Below, piece by piece: positions 55,016 to 63,371 of a stretch of DNA of 64,000 bases; within the stretch, counting starts at the first letter, position 1, and the number at the start of each line of letters is the position of its first letter. The notes beneath the pieces are model-generated. The model was given only the letters and a program-made list of their open reading frames with translations, made no database searches and had not been told where the DNA came from. The position numbers and the translations under genes were made by a program. This DNA is from Pseudocitrobacter vendiensis (GTDB taxonomy: Bacteria > Pseudomonadota > Gammaproteobacteria > Enterobacterales > Enterobacteriaceae), in the NCBI RefSeq assembly GCF_943590815.1, contig NZ_CALSBS010000008.1, positions 62,001-126,000 of the forward strand, in the 5' to 3' direction.

Positions 55016-56713
55016 TTACGGCAGCAGAGTGGCGGGCGCCGTCACCGGCGTGCGCGCGTTGGGAACGTAAAAGGCGATTTCGGTGCCCGGTTCCAGACGG
55101 CGGATGTGCAGCCCCTCGCCATACAACAATTTTACCCGGTGATGAACGTTCAGCAGGCCAATTTTATTGCCCGGCATTTCATTGGCTTCAACGCGGGCAA
55201 TGACTTGCGGGTCAATGCCGTGCCCGGTGTCACGCACGCTGATGCGCACGCGGTTGCCGCTTTCGGTGATGCTAATGGTGACCACACCCTTGCCCTTACA
55301 GGGCTGGATGCCATGGACGATAGCATTTTCGACCAGCGGCTGAATCAGCAGGCTTGGGATCACGCAATTCACCTCATCATCGATATCGTAGATAACCGTC
55401 AGCTTGTCGCCAAATCGCGCCTGCTCAATGGTGATGTAATCTTTGATTTGATACAGCTCTTTGCGGATATCAATCTGCTCATCGTCTTTCAATTCAATGT
55501 TATAGCGCAGATAGCGAGACAGATTAAAAATCAACTGGCGCGCGGTGTCCGGATTCAGGCGAATGGAGGAGGAAATCGCGTTCAGCGCGTTAAACAGAAA
55601 ATGAGGATTAATCTTGCTTTGCAGGGCTCGCAGCTCTGCCTTATTTGCCATTTCCCGGAGCTGTTCGGCGCGCGAGACCTCCAGCTGCGTGGAGATAATC
55701 TGCGACAGACCAACCGCCATCTCCTGCAAGGATGAAGTAATCTGGTGCGCGTGGCAGTAGTAGATTTTCAGCGTTCCGGTCACCACGCCTTTCTCCCACA
55801 AAGGAATCACCAGCATTGAGTGAATTTCCGGCGTGCGATAAGCCTCATCATTGTTTTTAATGATGATTTTTCCGCTGGTAATCGCCTCAAAGGTGGTTGG
55901 GCTAACAATATCGTCCTGATCGCGATAGTTATTTTCCCCAACGCCGACGTACGCCAGCACGTGGTCTGTATTCGTAATCGCTACCGCACCGGCGTGGATA
56001 TCGTTGCGGATAATGTCACACACCTGCCGCAGAGATTCGCTGTTCACATGGCGGAACAGCGGCAGTGTTTTGTTGGCGATATCGAGTGCCAGCTTGGCCT
56101 GCCGCGCAGCGCTGGCCTCTTTCTCCCCCTCAACGCTCTGCACCAGCAGCACGATAAAGCCAATACAGACGCTGCCAAGAATCATTGGAATACCGATTTT
56201 AGAGACGATATCGATACCCAGGGCGGTGGTTGGAGCCCAGACAATCACCAGAATCATGGTCAGCGTTTCACACAGCATCCCGGCCAGAATACCGATGCGC
56301 CAGTGTTGCGCTTTAGGGATTTTGACGTTGATCCAGCCCGCAAGCAGCCCGGCAATAATACTGGTGATGAAACAAGGCACGGCAGTAACGCCACCAATAT
56401 CAATCAGATAGCGGTGAACTCCGGCAATCAGCCCGACAATTGCCCCAACCCACGGGCCAAACAGAATACCCCCGGACATCACCGCGATAATACGCACATT
56501 CACCAGCGATCCTTCCACCGGTACGCCGGACCAGGTGCTGAACAGGGCGAACAGCGAGAAGATCGCGCTGACAGCCAGCAGCTCTTTCGGGGTGTGGGCC
56601 GTTTTATGCAGCAGTTCGCGGAAGAGGCGGATGCGGATCAGAAAGAACAGACAGATCAGCATCAGCGCTGCGCGGTCGAACACCGCCAGCAGCATGTTGA
56701 AAATTTCGTGCAT
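55016..56713 (-). CDS. ypdA: YpdA (PyrS), LytS-like sensor histidine kinase
   Basis: A 565-residue membrane kinase: 5TM-LYT sensor region (about 1-210), GAF domain (about 225-360), and a His_kinase/HATPase module. The phosphorylated histidine lies in [20 protein letters not shown] near 382, the N box in [19 protein letters not shown], and the G box in [17 protein letters not shown]. It is the low-affinity pyruvate sensor of the BtsSR/YpdAB network in E. coli. Length is identical to K-12. Confidence 0.96.
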   Translation of the reverse strand: MHEIFNMLLAVFDRAALMLICLFFLIRIRLFRELLHKTAHTPKELLAVSAIFSLFALFSTWSGVPVEGSLVNVRIIAVMSGGILFGPWVGAIVGLIAGVHRYLIDIGGVTAVPCFITSIIAGLLAGWINVKIPKAQHWRIGILAGMLCETLTMILVIVWAPTTALGIDIVSKIGIPMILGSVCIGFIVLLVQSVEGEKEASAARQAKLALDIANKTLPLFRHVNSESLRQVCDIIRNDIHAGAVAITNTDHVLAYVGVGENNYRDQDDIVSPTTFEAITSGKIIIKNNDEAYRTPEIHSMLVIPLWEKGVVTGTLKIYYCHAHQITSSLQEMAVGLSQIISTQLEVSRAEQLREMANKAELRALQSKINPHFLFNALNAISSSIRLNPDTARQLIFNLSRYLRYNIELKDDEQIDIRKELYQIKDYITIEQARFGDKLTVIYDIDDEVNCVIPSLLIQPLVENAIVHGIQPCKGKGVVTISITESGNRVRISVRDTGHGIDPQVIARVEANEMPGNKIGLLNVHHRVKLLYGEGLHIRRLEPGTEIAFYVPNARTPVTAPATLLP

Positions 56714-57099
56714 GGGAACGCCGGGTTTATCAGGAAAGTCTTATGATAAGAAACCCCGCGCCAGATGACCAGTTGTCTGGATAGGAGGATGAAAATTCAT
56801 AATCCACAAAATTAAAAGGGGATTAATCGATAATTGGCTAATCAATGGGAACCAGGGGATGCTTAAGAATTTCTCATGAGAACAACAGGATAAAATTGAG
56901 TTAATTAAATGTTGTTAAAAATACCATTGCGGACACAGGGATAATTTTCATTTTTTTTAGCTTCCTCTTTTTGCACCCAGAACAATTTTTTGCCTTACCC
57001 CTCGACAGAAGCTTTTTTTTCAGGCTATTTTCTAAACACGCCACTGTCGTGGCAGCGTCGCTCGGACGGTCCGGGCGCTAACGTGAATCTGAGGAACCT
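56714..57099. promoter_or_regulatory. Divergent ypdA/alaC region with structured alaC leader
   Basis: No convincing gene in this 386-base gap. The left half is AT-rich and should hold the ypdA promoter. Before alaC there are T-rich runs (TTTTTTTT at 57013-57020), then a small hairpin GCCAC-TGTC-GTGGC (57040-57053) and a second, AGCG...CGCT (57054-57079) with inner CGGA/TCCG. These hairpins end 20 bases before the start codon, so they are in the leader if transcription starts upstream; regulatory role unproven. Confidence 0.5.
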
Positions 57100-58338
57100 A
57101 TGGCTGAATTCAGTCCTGAACGTCGTTTTACGCGTATTGATCGCTTACCCCCATATGTTTTCAACATTACCGCTGAACTGAAAATGGCTGCGCGTCGGCG
57201 CGGCGAAGACATTATCGATTTCAGCATGGGTAACCCGGACGGTGCGACCCCGCCGCATATTGTCGAAAAACTCTGTACCGTCGCCCAGCGTCCAGATACA
57301 CATGGTTATTCAACCTCGCGCGGCATCCCGCGTCTGCGTCGTGCCATTTCGCGCTGGTATCAGGATCGCTACGACGTTGAAATTGACCCGGAAAGCGAAG
57401 CGATCGTAACCATCGGTTCGAAAGAGGGGCTGGCGCACCTGATGCTGGCCACGCTCGATCATGGTGATACGGTGCTGGTGCCGAATCCAAGCTATCCGAT
57501 TCACATCTACGGCGCGGTCATTGCCGGCGCGCAGGTGCGCTCGGTGCCGCTGGTGGAAGGCGTCGACTTCTTTAACGAACTGGAACGCGCCATTCGTGAA
57601 AGTTATCCTAAGCCGAAAATGATGATTTTGGGCTTTCCATCGAACCCGACAGCCCAGTGTGTTGAGCTGGAATTCTTCGAAAAAGTGGTCGCGCTGGCAA
57701 AACGCTATGATGTGCTGGTGGTGCACGACCTCGCTTACGCCGATATCGTCTACGATGGCTGGAAAGCGCCGTCGATTATGCAGGTGCCGGAGGCGCGCGA
57801 TGTGGCGGTTGAGTTCTTCACGCTGTCGAAAAGCTACAATATGGCGGGCTGGCGCATCGGCTTTATGGTCGGTAACAAAACGCTGGTTAATGCTTTGGCC
57901 AGGATCAAAAGCTATCACGACTACGGTACGTTTACGCCTTTACAGGTCGCGGCTATAGCGGCGCTGGAGGGCGATCAGCAGTGCGTTCGCGACATTGCCG
58001 CGCAGTATAAGCGTCGCCGTGACGTGCTGGTGAAAGGGTTGCATGAAGCGGGCTGGATGGTCGAGTGCCCAAAAGCGTCAATGTATGTGTGGGCGAAAAT
58101 CCCGGAACCGTATGCCGCGATGGGCTCGCTGGAGTTTGCCAAAAAGCTGCTTCAGGACGCGAAAGTGTGCGTGTCGCCGGGCATTGGTTTCGGTGATTAC
58201 GGCGATACCCACGTGCGCTTTGCACTGATTGAAAACCGTGACCGTATTCGTCAGGCGGTGAGGGGCATTAAAGCGATGTTCCGCGCCGATGGCCTGCTGC
58301 CCTCCGGCACGAAGCACACGGCGGAAAACGCCGAGTGA
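57100..58338 (+). CDS. alaC: AlaC, glutamate-pyruvate aminotransferase
   Basis: A 412-residue class I/II PLP aminotransferase, the main alanine-forming transaminase of E. coli with AlaA and AvtA. The PLP lysine is in [20 protein letters not shown] near 245, the Asp/Tyr pair in [15 protein letters not shown] and the Arg near the C terminus in [14 protein letters not shown]. It follows GAATCTGAGGAACCT. Length is identical to K-12. Beside a pyruvate-sensing system, though the link is positional only. Confidence 0.97.
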   Translation: MAEFSPERRFTRIDRLPPYVFNITAELKMAARRRGEDIIDFSMGNPDGATPPHIVEKLCTVAQRPDTHGYSTSRGIPRLRRAISRWYQDRYDVEIDPESEAIVTIGSKEGLAHLMLATLDHGDTVLVPNPSYPIHIYGAVIAGAQVRSVPLVEGVDFFNELERAIRESYPKPKMMILGFPSNPTAQCVELEFFEKVVALAKRYDVLVVHDLAYADIVYDGWKAPSIMQVPEARDVAVEFFTLSKSYNMAGWRIGFMVGNKTLVNALARIKSYHDYGTFTPLQVAAIAALEGDQQCVRDIAAQYKRRRDVLVKGLHEAGWMVECPKASMYVWAKIPEPYAAMGSLEFAKKLLQDAKVCVSPGIGFGDYGDTHVRFALIENRDRIRQAVRGIKAMFRADGLLPSGTKHTAENAE

Positions 58339-58346
58339 TGAAACGC

Positions 58347-58375
58347 AAACAGGAGCCAAAAGGCTCCTGTTTTTT
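58347..58375 (+). terminator. Terminator of alaC
   Basis: AAACAGGAGCC-AAAA-GGCTCCTGTTTTTT, 9 bases past the alaC stop; on the minus strand it also serves the ypdK transcript. Confidence 0.95.
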
Positions 58376-58387
58376 ATGCATTCTTAA

Positions 58388-58459
58388 TTAGATCATCAGG
58401 GCAAATGTACCGGCCCAAACGATGACCATGAACGACACACCCATAAATAAATATTTCAC
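58388..58459 (-). CDS. ypdK: YpdK, 23-residue membrane peptide
   Basis: On the minus strand a GTG start at 58459 opens a 24-codon frame ending TAA: the peptide begins MKYLFMGVSFMVIVWAG and ends ALMI. It is nearly identical to E. coli YpdK, an expressed small protein with one transmembrane helix. GGAGAG lies seven bases before the GTG. Position just downstream of, and convergent with, alaC also matches. Function unknown. Confidence 0.88.
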   Translation of the reverse strand: MKYLFMGVSFMVIVWAGTFALMI

Positions 58460-58774
58460 GACTCATCTCTCCGCGTATTTCACGTTTATACGCTCTAACG
58501 AAAACATGTCCTGTTGTGACATTGTGAGCTGACGCACATTGGCATCACCTCAAAATTCGGCGCATCACTGCTCCAGATGGCGCTAATGTACGCTTAATTT
58601 TAGGGGGTGACAAGTGAGATTTTTTTATTAATTTTTAGTTACTTACAACTGTCGTGAATCGGCGACACATTAATTTCTTACGGTAATATATTGCCTTTCA
58701 GCGACGGGCTTTTTTTCAGATGTATTCTAAGTAAACCACATTGATTTAATGGTTAATTTTGTCTAAAACTCAGA

Positions 58775-58794
58775 CGGGAGACCTACATCTCCCG
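58775..58794. other. Hairpin in the ypdK-59120 gap
   Basis: CGGGAGA-CCTACA-TCTCCCG, within CAGACGGGAG...CTCCCGCCTG. No T run follows. The rest of 58460-58900 is AT-rich and shows no frame with a start, a ribosome site and a sensible peptide; the presumed ypdK promoter is in its first 100 bases. Confidence 0.55.
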
Positions 58795-58900
58795 CCTGAA
58801 TCACATCACTCAAACTTTTCGGAATTCATAAAGGCCTGTCAGAGAGTGCCGTGGCGCGAAGAACTTCGGTACACCCTCTAAAACGTTGTTGCAGGAGAAC

Positions 58901-59048
58901 CATGCCTGATGGCGCTTCGCTTATCAGGCATGGCTGCATCGTGGGCGTAGGTCGGGTAAGGCGCAGCCGCCACCCGACAATTAAGCTGAACATTATCCGA
59001 TAGAAACGCCGAACCGTAGGCCGGATAAGGCGCAGCCGCATCCGGCAA
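58901..59048. repeat. REP cluster of three units
   Basis: ATGCCTGATGGCGCTTCGCT... to ...ATCAGGCAT (58902-58931), GTAGGTCGGGTAAGGCGCAG... to ...CACCCGACA (58947-58979), and GTAGGCCGGATAAGGCGCAG... to ...ATCCGGCA (59016-59047). K-12 carries lpxP downstream of this point (from memory); it is absent here. Confidence 0.92.
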
Positions 59049-59120
59049 TATCACTGCTCTGACTATTGAAAATAGTGGCGAAACGGCGGAAACCTCCGCT
59101 GCCGTTTCGTCGCTCTTCTC

Positions 59121-59462
59121 TTAATTGAAGGCGACCTTAATCGGCTGTTCAGAGAGTTTGTGGCACGCTTTTAACGTGTGGCTCTTTGCAAAATAGAACA
59201 TGAACTTATCGCTCTTTGGGTTGTGCATTAAGGTGTCGCCGTTACTGAATTTGAAATATTCCGTACCGTTATGCACTTCATGCCCTGCACCCACGTAATA
59301 ATGTCCCTTCCACAACTCGGAGATATGACCAAAAGCATGCAGCGTGATTTCAATTAGCCCACGCGAGGGGCATTTCAGCTTCAGCACTGTCGAGTTAAAA
59401 TTAAGCGCCAGGGCAGGAAAGGTCAGCGTCGTTAGTACAGCAATAAAAAACAATTTTTTCAT
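59121..59462 (-). CDS. Small predicted secreted protein, unknown function
   Basis: A 113-residue protein I do not recognise: signal peptide MKKLFFIAVLTTLTFPALA (cut near residue 19) and a compact mature domain of about 94 residues with two cysteines (LKLKCPSRG and LKACHKL) placed near each end, suggesting a disulfide-closed periplasmic fold. The ribosome site before ATG 59462 is weak. It stands alone between a REP cluster and yjdJ. A stem CGAAACGGC...GCCGTTTCG (59079-59110) lies just past its stop. Confidence 0.72.
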   Translation of the reverse strand: MKKLFFIAVLTTLTFPALALNFNSTVLKLKCPSRGLIEITLHAFGHISELWKGHYYVGAGHEVHNGTEYFKFSNGDTLMHNPKSDKFMFYFAKSHTLKACHKLSEQPIKVAFN

Positions 59463-59635
59463 AGGATTGTGTAGGACTTTTCTTATACGGGACGGGCTTT
59501 TTACCGTAACGGAAAGTTTACAAAATTGATGCTGGTCAACTAAAACGGCGTTTTGAATTCGCTACGGCGGGTTTTTCTTTATTTTGCGATCTGTGTCGGG
59601 GCAATGAAGAGCAGCGCTCCGCAGAGCGCTGTAGA

Positions 59636-59908
59636 TTAGGCGCGAATATCGGCGTATTCCGGGGTGGTATCAAATTCGTGTTTAGCGAAGGGGCACAGCG
59701 GAATAATTTTGCGATTCTCGTTACGCATTTTTTCCACCACCTTTGCCACCAGTTTCTTGCCGACGCCCTGACCCTTCAGGCTAGGGTCTACATCGGTATG
59801 CTCAATAATACTGAGGTGCTCACCGGTGGGGACAAAAACCACTTCGGCCAGTTGATTACCGTCAGCATCGTTAACGTAAAAACGGTTGTTACCTTCCAGA
59901 ATTTCCAT
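59636..59908 (-). CDS. yjdJ: YjdJ, small GNAT-like N-acetyltransferase
   Basis: A 90-residue minimal GNAT (YjdJ/NATD1-type) protein. The acetyl-CoA loop is [20 protein letters not shown] near residues 41-60, and the C-terminal [18 protein letters not shown] is the family signature. It follows yjdI by 17 bases on the minus strand, the same pair as in E. coli, where it sits elsewhere on the chromosome, next to ghoST (from memory). Substrate unknown. Confidence 0.92.
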   Translation of the reverse strand: MEILEGNNRFYVNDADGNQLAEVVFVPTGEHLSIIEHTDVDPSLKGQGVGKKLVAKVVEKMRNENRKIIPLCPFAKHEFDTTPEYADIRA

Positions 59909-59925
59909 TTTTTTCTCGCTATGGG

Positions 59926-60156
59926 TTATTTGGTACGGTATTTCAGCGCGCCGCTTGGGCAGGTATCGATCACCTGTTGCACCACGGTGCTCTCTACATT
60001 ATCGGGCATAATCCACGGTTTGCGCTTCAAATTGAAGAGCTTGCTATTGCCACGCACGCAGTTGCCCGAGTGCTGACACAGAGTGGTGTTAAAATAGACG
60101 TCGATCTTTTCACCGGTGTACACCCGGTATCCGGCGTCGAGAAGTTCTTTATCCAT
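59926..60156 (-). CDS. yjdI: YjdI, Fer4_19-type ferredoxin-like protein
   Basis: A 76-residue protein of the divergent 4Fe-4S family: cysteines in [13 protein letters not shown] and [13 protein letters not shown] follow the C-x5-C...CP pattern. Only three cluster cysteines are visible, so a [3Fe-4S] or incomplete cluster is likely (inference). It forms a two-gene unit with yjdJ; the biochemical role is not known. Confidence 0.92.
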   Translation of the reverse strand: MDKELLDAGYRVYTGEKIDVYFNTTLCQHSGNCVRGNSKLFNLKRKPWIMPDNVESTVVQQVIDTCPSGALKYRTK

Positions 60157-60318
60157 GACATTGCCTCAATTCAAATAAAAGTACTGGCTGTGCTAATCAT
60201 AGCTTGTCATGGCGTCAGGAGGGAAAGGAATTACTGATTGATTGGACACGACCTGCTAACAAATATTGCAGAGTGGGTGTAGCTTTTTAAGAATCATTCT
60301 CAACTCAGTTATATCGCA

Positions 60319-60564
60319 CTATCGCAGCTTTAGCGCGGCCCACGCTTCGCTGGAAAAGCAGACAGAAGAGAGAATCTCAATGGTGCGGTTTTTATTGTTA
60401 TTAATGTAGTAAGTCGCATTAAGCGTTGGCGTAAGAATATCGCCTTTGTTAATGCTGAAGGCCGATTTGATTTGAGTAATGGTTTTAATTTTGCCGCACT
60501 GGGTGACCACTGAAAAAATATCCTGTTTTTCAGTTTTTGAGATGTCAATGACCTTCCATTCCAT
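60319..60564 (-). CDS. Uncharacterised 81-residue protein
   Basis: An 81-residue, lysine- and threonine-rich soluble protein (MEWKVIDISKTEKQDIFSVV at the start; ends SSEAWAALKLR), predicted mostly beta with a short C-terminal helix. I do not recognise a family. GGGG lies eight bases before the ATG. The coding DNA is AT-rich like its surroundings. In K-12, ghoS and ghoT accompany yjdIJ; this protein does not resemble GhoS or GhoT. A small accessory protein of unknown role. Confidence 0.6.
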   Translation of the reverse strand: MEWKVIDISKTEKQDIFSVVTQCGKIKTITQIKSAFSINKGDILTPTLNATYYINNNKNRTIEILSSVCFSSEAWAALKLR

Positions 60565-60809
60565 GAATATATCCCCAGAAAATATGTCTGATCTTATGCT
60601 AGCACAGCCAATCAGCGCTGAAGCCTAAACATTCGGTAAATGAACGTGCGAAACGGTATTTTATTATCTCTCCCTTCTCCGTGGTCGCTTACGTTGCCAG
60701 CCGGATGAAAGATGTTACATGGAAATTAGATGCGAGATGCTGACTTCCGACGACGGGGCTAACTGTGCCGCGCATTATCTATGTTGAGTATTTTCGCTTT
60801 CGGATGATA

Positions 60810-60896
60810 GCCGTTGCAGGATACGGCGCTCGCAAATCACCAGGTGGTGGCTATGCCTGACTCCGCCTGTAGTGAGCGCCGCAACCTGGTTTTTTT
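60810..60896 (+). ncRNA. Candidate structured RNA with three competing hairpins and T run
   Basis: The 330-base gap 60565-60894 has no gene. Its right end holds three overlapping stems: GCCGT/ACGGC (60810-60814 with 60823-60827), CGGCGCTC/GAGCGCCG (60824-60831 with 60874-60881), and ACCAGGT/ACCTGGT (60839-60845 with 60884-60890), then TTTTTTT (60890-60896). The second and third stems interleave, so they form a pseudoknot or are mutually exclusive. It could be a small RNA or an attenuator-like terminator. The T run reaches into the stop codon of the convergent transporter gene. No promoter was identified with confidence. Confidence 0.4.
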
Positions 60897-62268
60897 ACAG
60901 CGCCAGACTCTTTTTTTGCGCCATTTTTTTCATCGGAATGAAGGCAATCACGACTGCGCCGAGCACGAGGAATGCGGCAACCATATAGATTCCGGCGTTG
61001 AAACTACCGGTGATATCTTTCATCCAACCCATCAGCAGCGGTCCCAGTGCCGCGCCGGTCATCCCGGTGGCGTTAATCACCGCAATCCCCAGCGCGCGCG
61101 CCTGAATTGAGATGGATTGATCCGGCGTAGTCCAGAAAATCACCATCGCGGCAAATGCCCCGGCGGATGCCATTACGATCCCGCTGAATTGCAGCATCGG
61201 GTTGCTACTGGTTGCGGTCAGTATCCAGCCCGCGGCGGCAAAAAGATAAGGCAGCAGCGTGTGGATTTTACGTTCATTCAACCGGTCGGAACGCTTACTC
61301 CACCAAATCATGCCCACGATGGTACACACTTGTGGAATGGCGCTGAGTAATCCAATGGTGATGTTATTACTCTCCTGATTAAAACTGCGCAGAATAAGCG
61401 GCGTCCAGACGCTTAATGCGCTCAGGGTATTCGTCAGGCAAAAATAAGCCAGCGTGTAGAGCATAATGACCGGGGTAAATAACTCCCGCAGCATGCTGCG
61501 CTGCGACATCATTCCGCTGCTGATCCCCTGTTGTGATTGTTGAACCGCGCGTTTATCGGCTTCCAGCATTTCATGAAGACAGGCTTTATCATCGTCAGTC
61601 AGCCATTTGGCTTTCGCCGGAGAGTCATCCAGCCAGAACCAGACCACCAGGCCTAATAATACGGAGGGGAAACCTTCCAGCAAAAATAACCACTGCCAGC
61701 CCTTCAGATTTAATAAACCATCCATATTCAAAATATAGCCTGATGCCAGCGAGCCTAAGGCCATGGTTACCGGCATCGCTATCATGAACAAGGCGTTAGC
61801 ACGGGCGCGATACTGCGACGGGAACCAGTAGGTTAAATAGAGCAGCAGCCCTGGCAGGAAGCCTGCTTCGGCGATGCCAACCAGCATTCGCAGTACATAC
61901 AGGCTATTTGGCCCGGTGGCGAACATGGTCGCCGTTGAGGCAATTCCCCATACCACCATCAGCACCGCAATCCAGCGTCGGGCGCCGACAATCCCTAACA
62001 TAATATTGCTGGGGATCCCGCAAATGACATACATAACATAAAATAAGGTTGTTGCCAGACCGAACATAGTGCTGGTTAAACCTAAATCTTTGCCCATCGT
62101 TAAACCGGCAAAACCAATATTAATGCGATCGAGGTAAGAGAAAACAAATAAAATAAACAAGAAAACAATTAATCGGCGGAATAACTTTTTAATCACCGCT
62201 TGTTGTCGCGGGTCCAGTGTGTCCTGCGTACCGGAAGGCGGCGATAATACGCTCGAAGAATCATTCAT
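60895..62268 (-). CDS. MFS transporter, HpaX-like (anion:cation symporter family)
   Basis: A 457-residue twelve-helix transporter very similar to HpaX, the 4-hydroxyphenylacetate permease: LFRRLIVFLFILFVFSYLDR, INIGFAGLTMGKDLGLTSTM and FWTTPDQSISIQARALGIAV are shared family stretches. No hpa catabolic genes or HpaR are nearby, so the substrate is open; the adjacent amidase gene suggests an aromatic or aliphatic acid or amide. The start at 62268 (MNDSSSVLSPPSG) follows TGGAGCCCGAC; the frame extends to 62400 without a better site. Confidence 0.88.
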   Translation of the reverse strand: MNDSSSVLSPPSGTQDTLDPRQQAVIKKLFRRLIVFLFILFVFSYLDRINIGFAGLTMGKDLGLTSTMFGLATTLFYVMYVICGIPSNIMLGIVGARRWIAVLMVVWGIASTATMFATGPNSLYVLRMLVGIAEAGFLPGLLLYLTYWFPSQYRARANALFMIAMPVTMALGSLASGYILNMDGLLNLKGWQWLFLLEGFPSVLLGLVVWFWLDDSPAKAKWLTDDDKACLHEMLEADKRAVQQSQQGISSGMMSQRSMLRELFTPVIMLYTLAYFCLTNTLSALSVWTPLILRSFNQESNNITIGLLSAIPQVCTIVGMIWWSKRSDRLNERKIHTLLPYLFAAAGWILTATSSNPMLQFSGIVMASAGAFAAMVIFWTTPDQSISIQARALGIAVINATGMTGAALGPLLMGWMKDITGSFNAGIYMVAAFLVLGAVVIAFIPMKKMAQKKSLAL

Positions 62269-62565
62269 GTCGGGCTCCACATTGCAATGTAATATTATTT
62301 TGTTAGCAGGCGAATATTTATCATGCTCAGAAAGTTTTATGGACAGAGGCCATCCGAACACGTGCGCTAACGTATAGGTAACAGCGTGATAAGGTGTCAA
62401 TGGAATCCGTAAAAAATGAGACGGAATTGTTATCTGTGTTGCGTTTTGTGAATCATAAGCTGGGTTTTAGAACATTCATGACAGAGCGAATGCGCGATGA
62501 TGCTATAGCGTGAACTTATAACCCGGTATACTCAGCGTATCGACGTCTTTTGACTAAGGAAGCTC
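62269..62565. promoter_or_regulatory. Divergent promoter region between the transporter and marR-type genes
   Basis: No gene in this 297-base gap. A -10 candidate TATACT (62527-62532) serves the regulator gene. A short inverted repeat CATTC...GAATG (62475-62491) lies in the same area and shares its half-site CATTC with the large inverted repeat before the amidase; a regulator operator is possible but unproven. Confidence 0.45.
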
Positions 62566-63039
62566 ATGAGTTCAATCAAAAAAACAGCGGATGTGAAGAG
62601 CGCGGATGCGGCTTTTCATCGTGAAGAGTTCCCGTTCTACTGGATTGTTAACGTCTATGCGCGCTACACCCAGGTGATGGAAGTGACGTTGAAAAAGGTG
62701 CAGCTCGACGTTTCTCGCTTTCGGGTGATGATGATTACCCATCAGTACGGCAAGGCCAGCATCTCGCAAATTTCTGAATATGCGATGGCAAAAATGCCGA
62801 CCGTCACCAAAATTGTCGGCCGCCTGCGTGACGATGGAATGGTGACCACCGCCAGCAGCGAACAGGATGCCAGGGTGACGGAGGTCATGCTCACGCCTGC
62901 CGGAAAGGCGAAAATTGAAGAAGCGCACCGCCTGGCGCAGAAAGTCTTCGAAAAAGGGTTCAAGGGAATGACGCCTGCGCAGGTGGAAAAAATGAACCTG
63001 TCGCTGTCGAAAGTGCTGGGTAACCTCAACGAACTGTAG
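62566..63039 (+). CDS. MarR-family transcriptional regulator
   Basis: A 157-residue MarR-type repressor: dimerisation helices at both ends, winged helix in the middle (KASISQISEYAMAKMPTVTK near residues 62-81, then VGRLRDDGMVTTASSEQDAR with the wing arginine, and VTEVMLTPAGKAKI). It is not similar to HpaR beyond the family fold. AAGGAAGCTC precedes ATG 62566. Its place between a transporter and an amidase suggests it controls both. Confidence 0.9.
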   Translation: MSSIKKTADVKSADAAFHREEFPFYWIVNVYARYTQVMEVTLKKVQLDVSRFRVMMITHQYGKASISQISEYAMAKMPTVTKIVGRLRDDGMVTTASSEQDARVTEVMLTPAGKAKIEEAHRLAQKVFEKGFKGMTPAQVEKMNLSLSKVLGNLNEL

Positions 63040-63299
63040 CTTCATAGAGCGATCGTTAAGATTTGTGATCGCGCTAAACTTTTCTTATAACTCCCTGTAA
63101 TTACTATCGTTAATTCTTATCTGTCGCCCTGAGTTTTCACGGCGACTTCAACGCCTTTCCTTTCTTTTTCTGCGGCAATTCATCGACATAACGCAATGGC
63201 CATAACGAATAAATGGTTATATTTGCGTTATTGAATTGTGAAAACAACGTGAAATATTACTTGAATATTCACGTAAATCTTTCATGATTGATTTATCGC

Positions 63300-63340
63300 C
63301 ATTCAGGGTAAAAAAACAGCGATGACTGTTCGCCTGAATG
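63300..63340 (+). promoter_or_regulatory. Nested inverted repeat upstream of the amidase gene
   Basis: CATTCAGG (63300-63307) pairs with CCTGAATG (63333-63340), and between them AACAG pairs with CTGTT around CGATGA. The element ends 31 bases before the amidase ATG in a 332-base gap that holds no other gene. It could be a protein operator (for example for the neighbouring MarR protein) or an RNA hairpin in the leader. Confidence 0.55.
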
Positions 63341-63371
63341 TGATTCACTTTTTCTGGTCAAGGTGTCAATC

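Noticed and set aside
55820-56746. A 308-codon frame on the plus strand opposite ypdA.
   Set aside because: Shadow of the ypdA coding region; composition rich in Asn/Gln/His and no ribosome site.
56990-57181. A possible leader peptide overlapping the alaC start.
   Set aside because: It would start at TTG without a ribosome site and shows no regulatory codon run; likely chance.
58826-59041. A 71-codon open frame on the minus strand.
   Set aside because: It lies almost entirely over three REP units; REPs regularly keep frames open and give Arg/Pro-rich pseudo-peptides.
60319-60564. A ghoS/ghoT-type toxin-antitoxin system next to yjdIJ.
   Set aside because: The 81-residue protein does not resemble GhoS as I recall it, and no GhoT-like small membrane toxin is seen.
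60565-60896. A hok/sok-type toxin locus in the gap before the transporter gene.
   Set aside because: No frame for a Hok-like membrane peptide was found on either strand; only the hairpins are supported.
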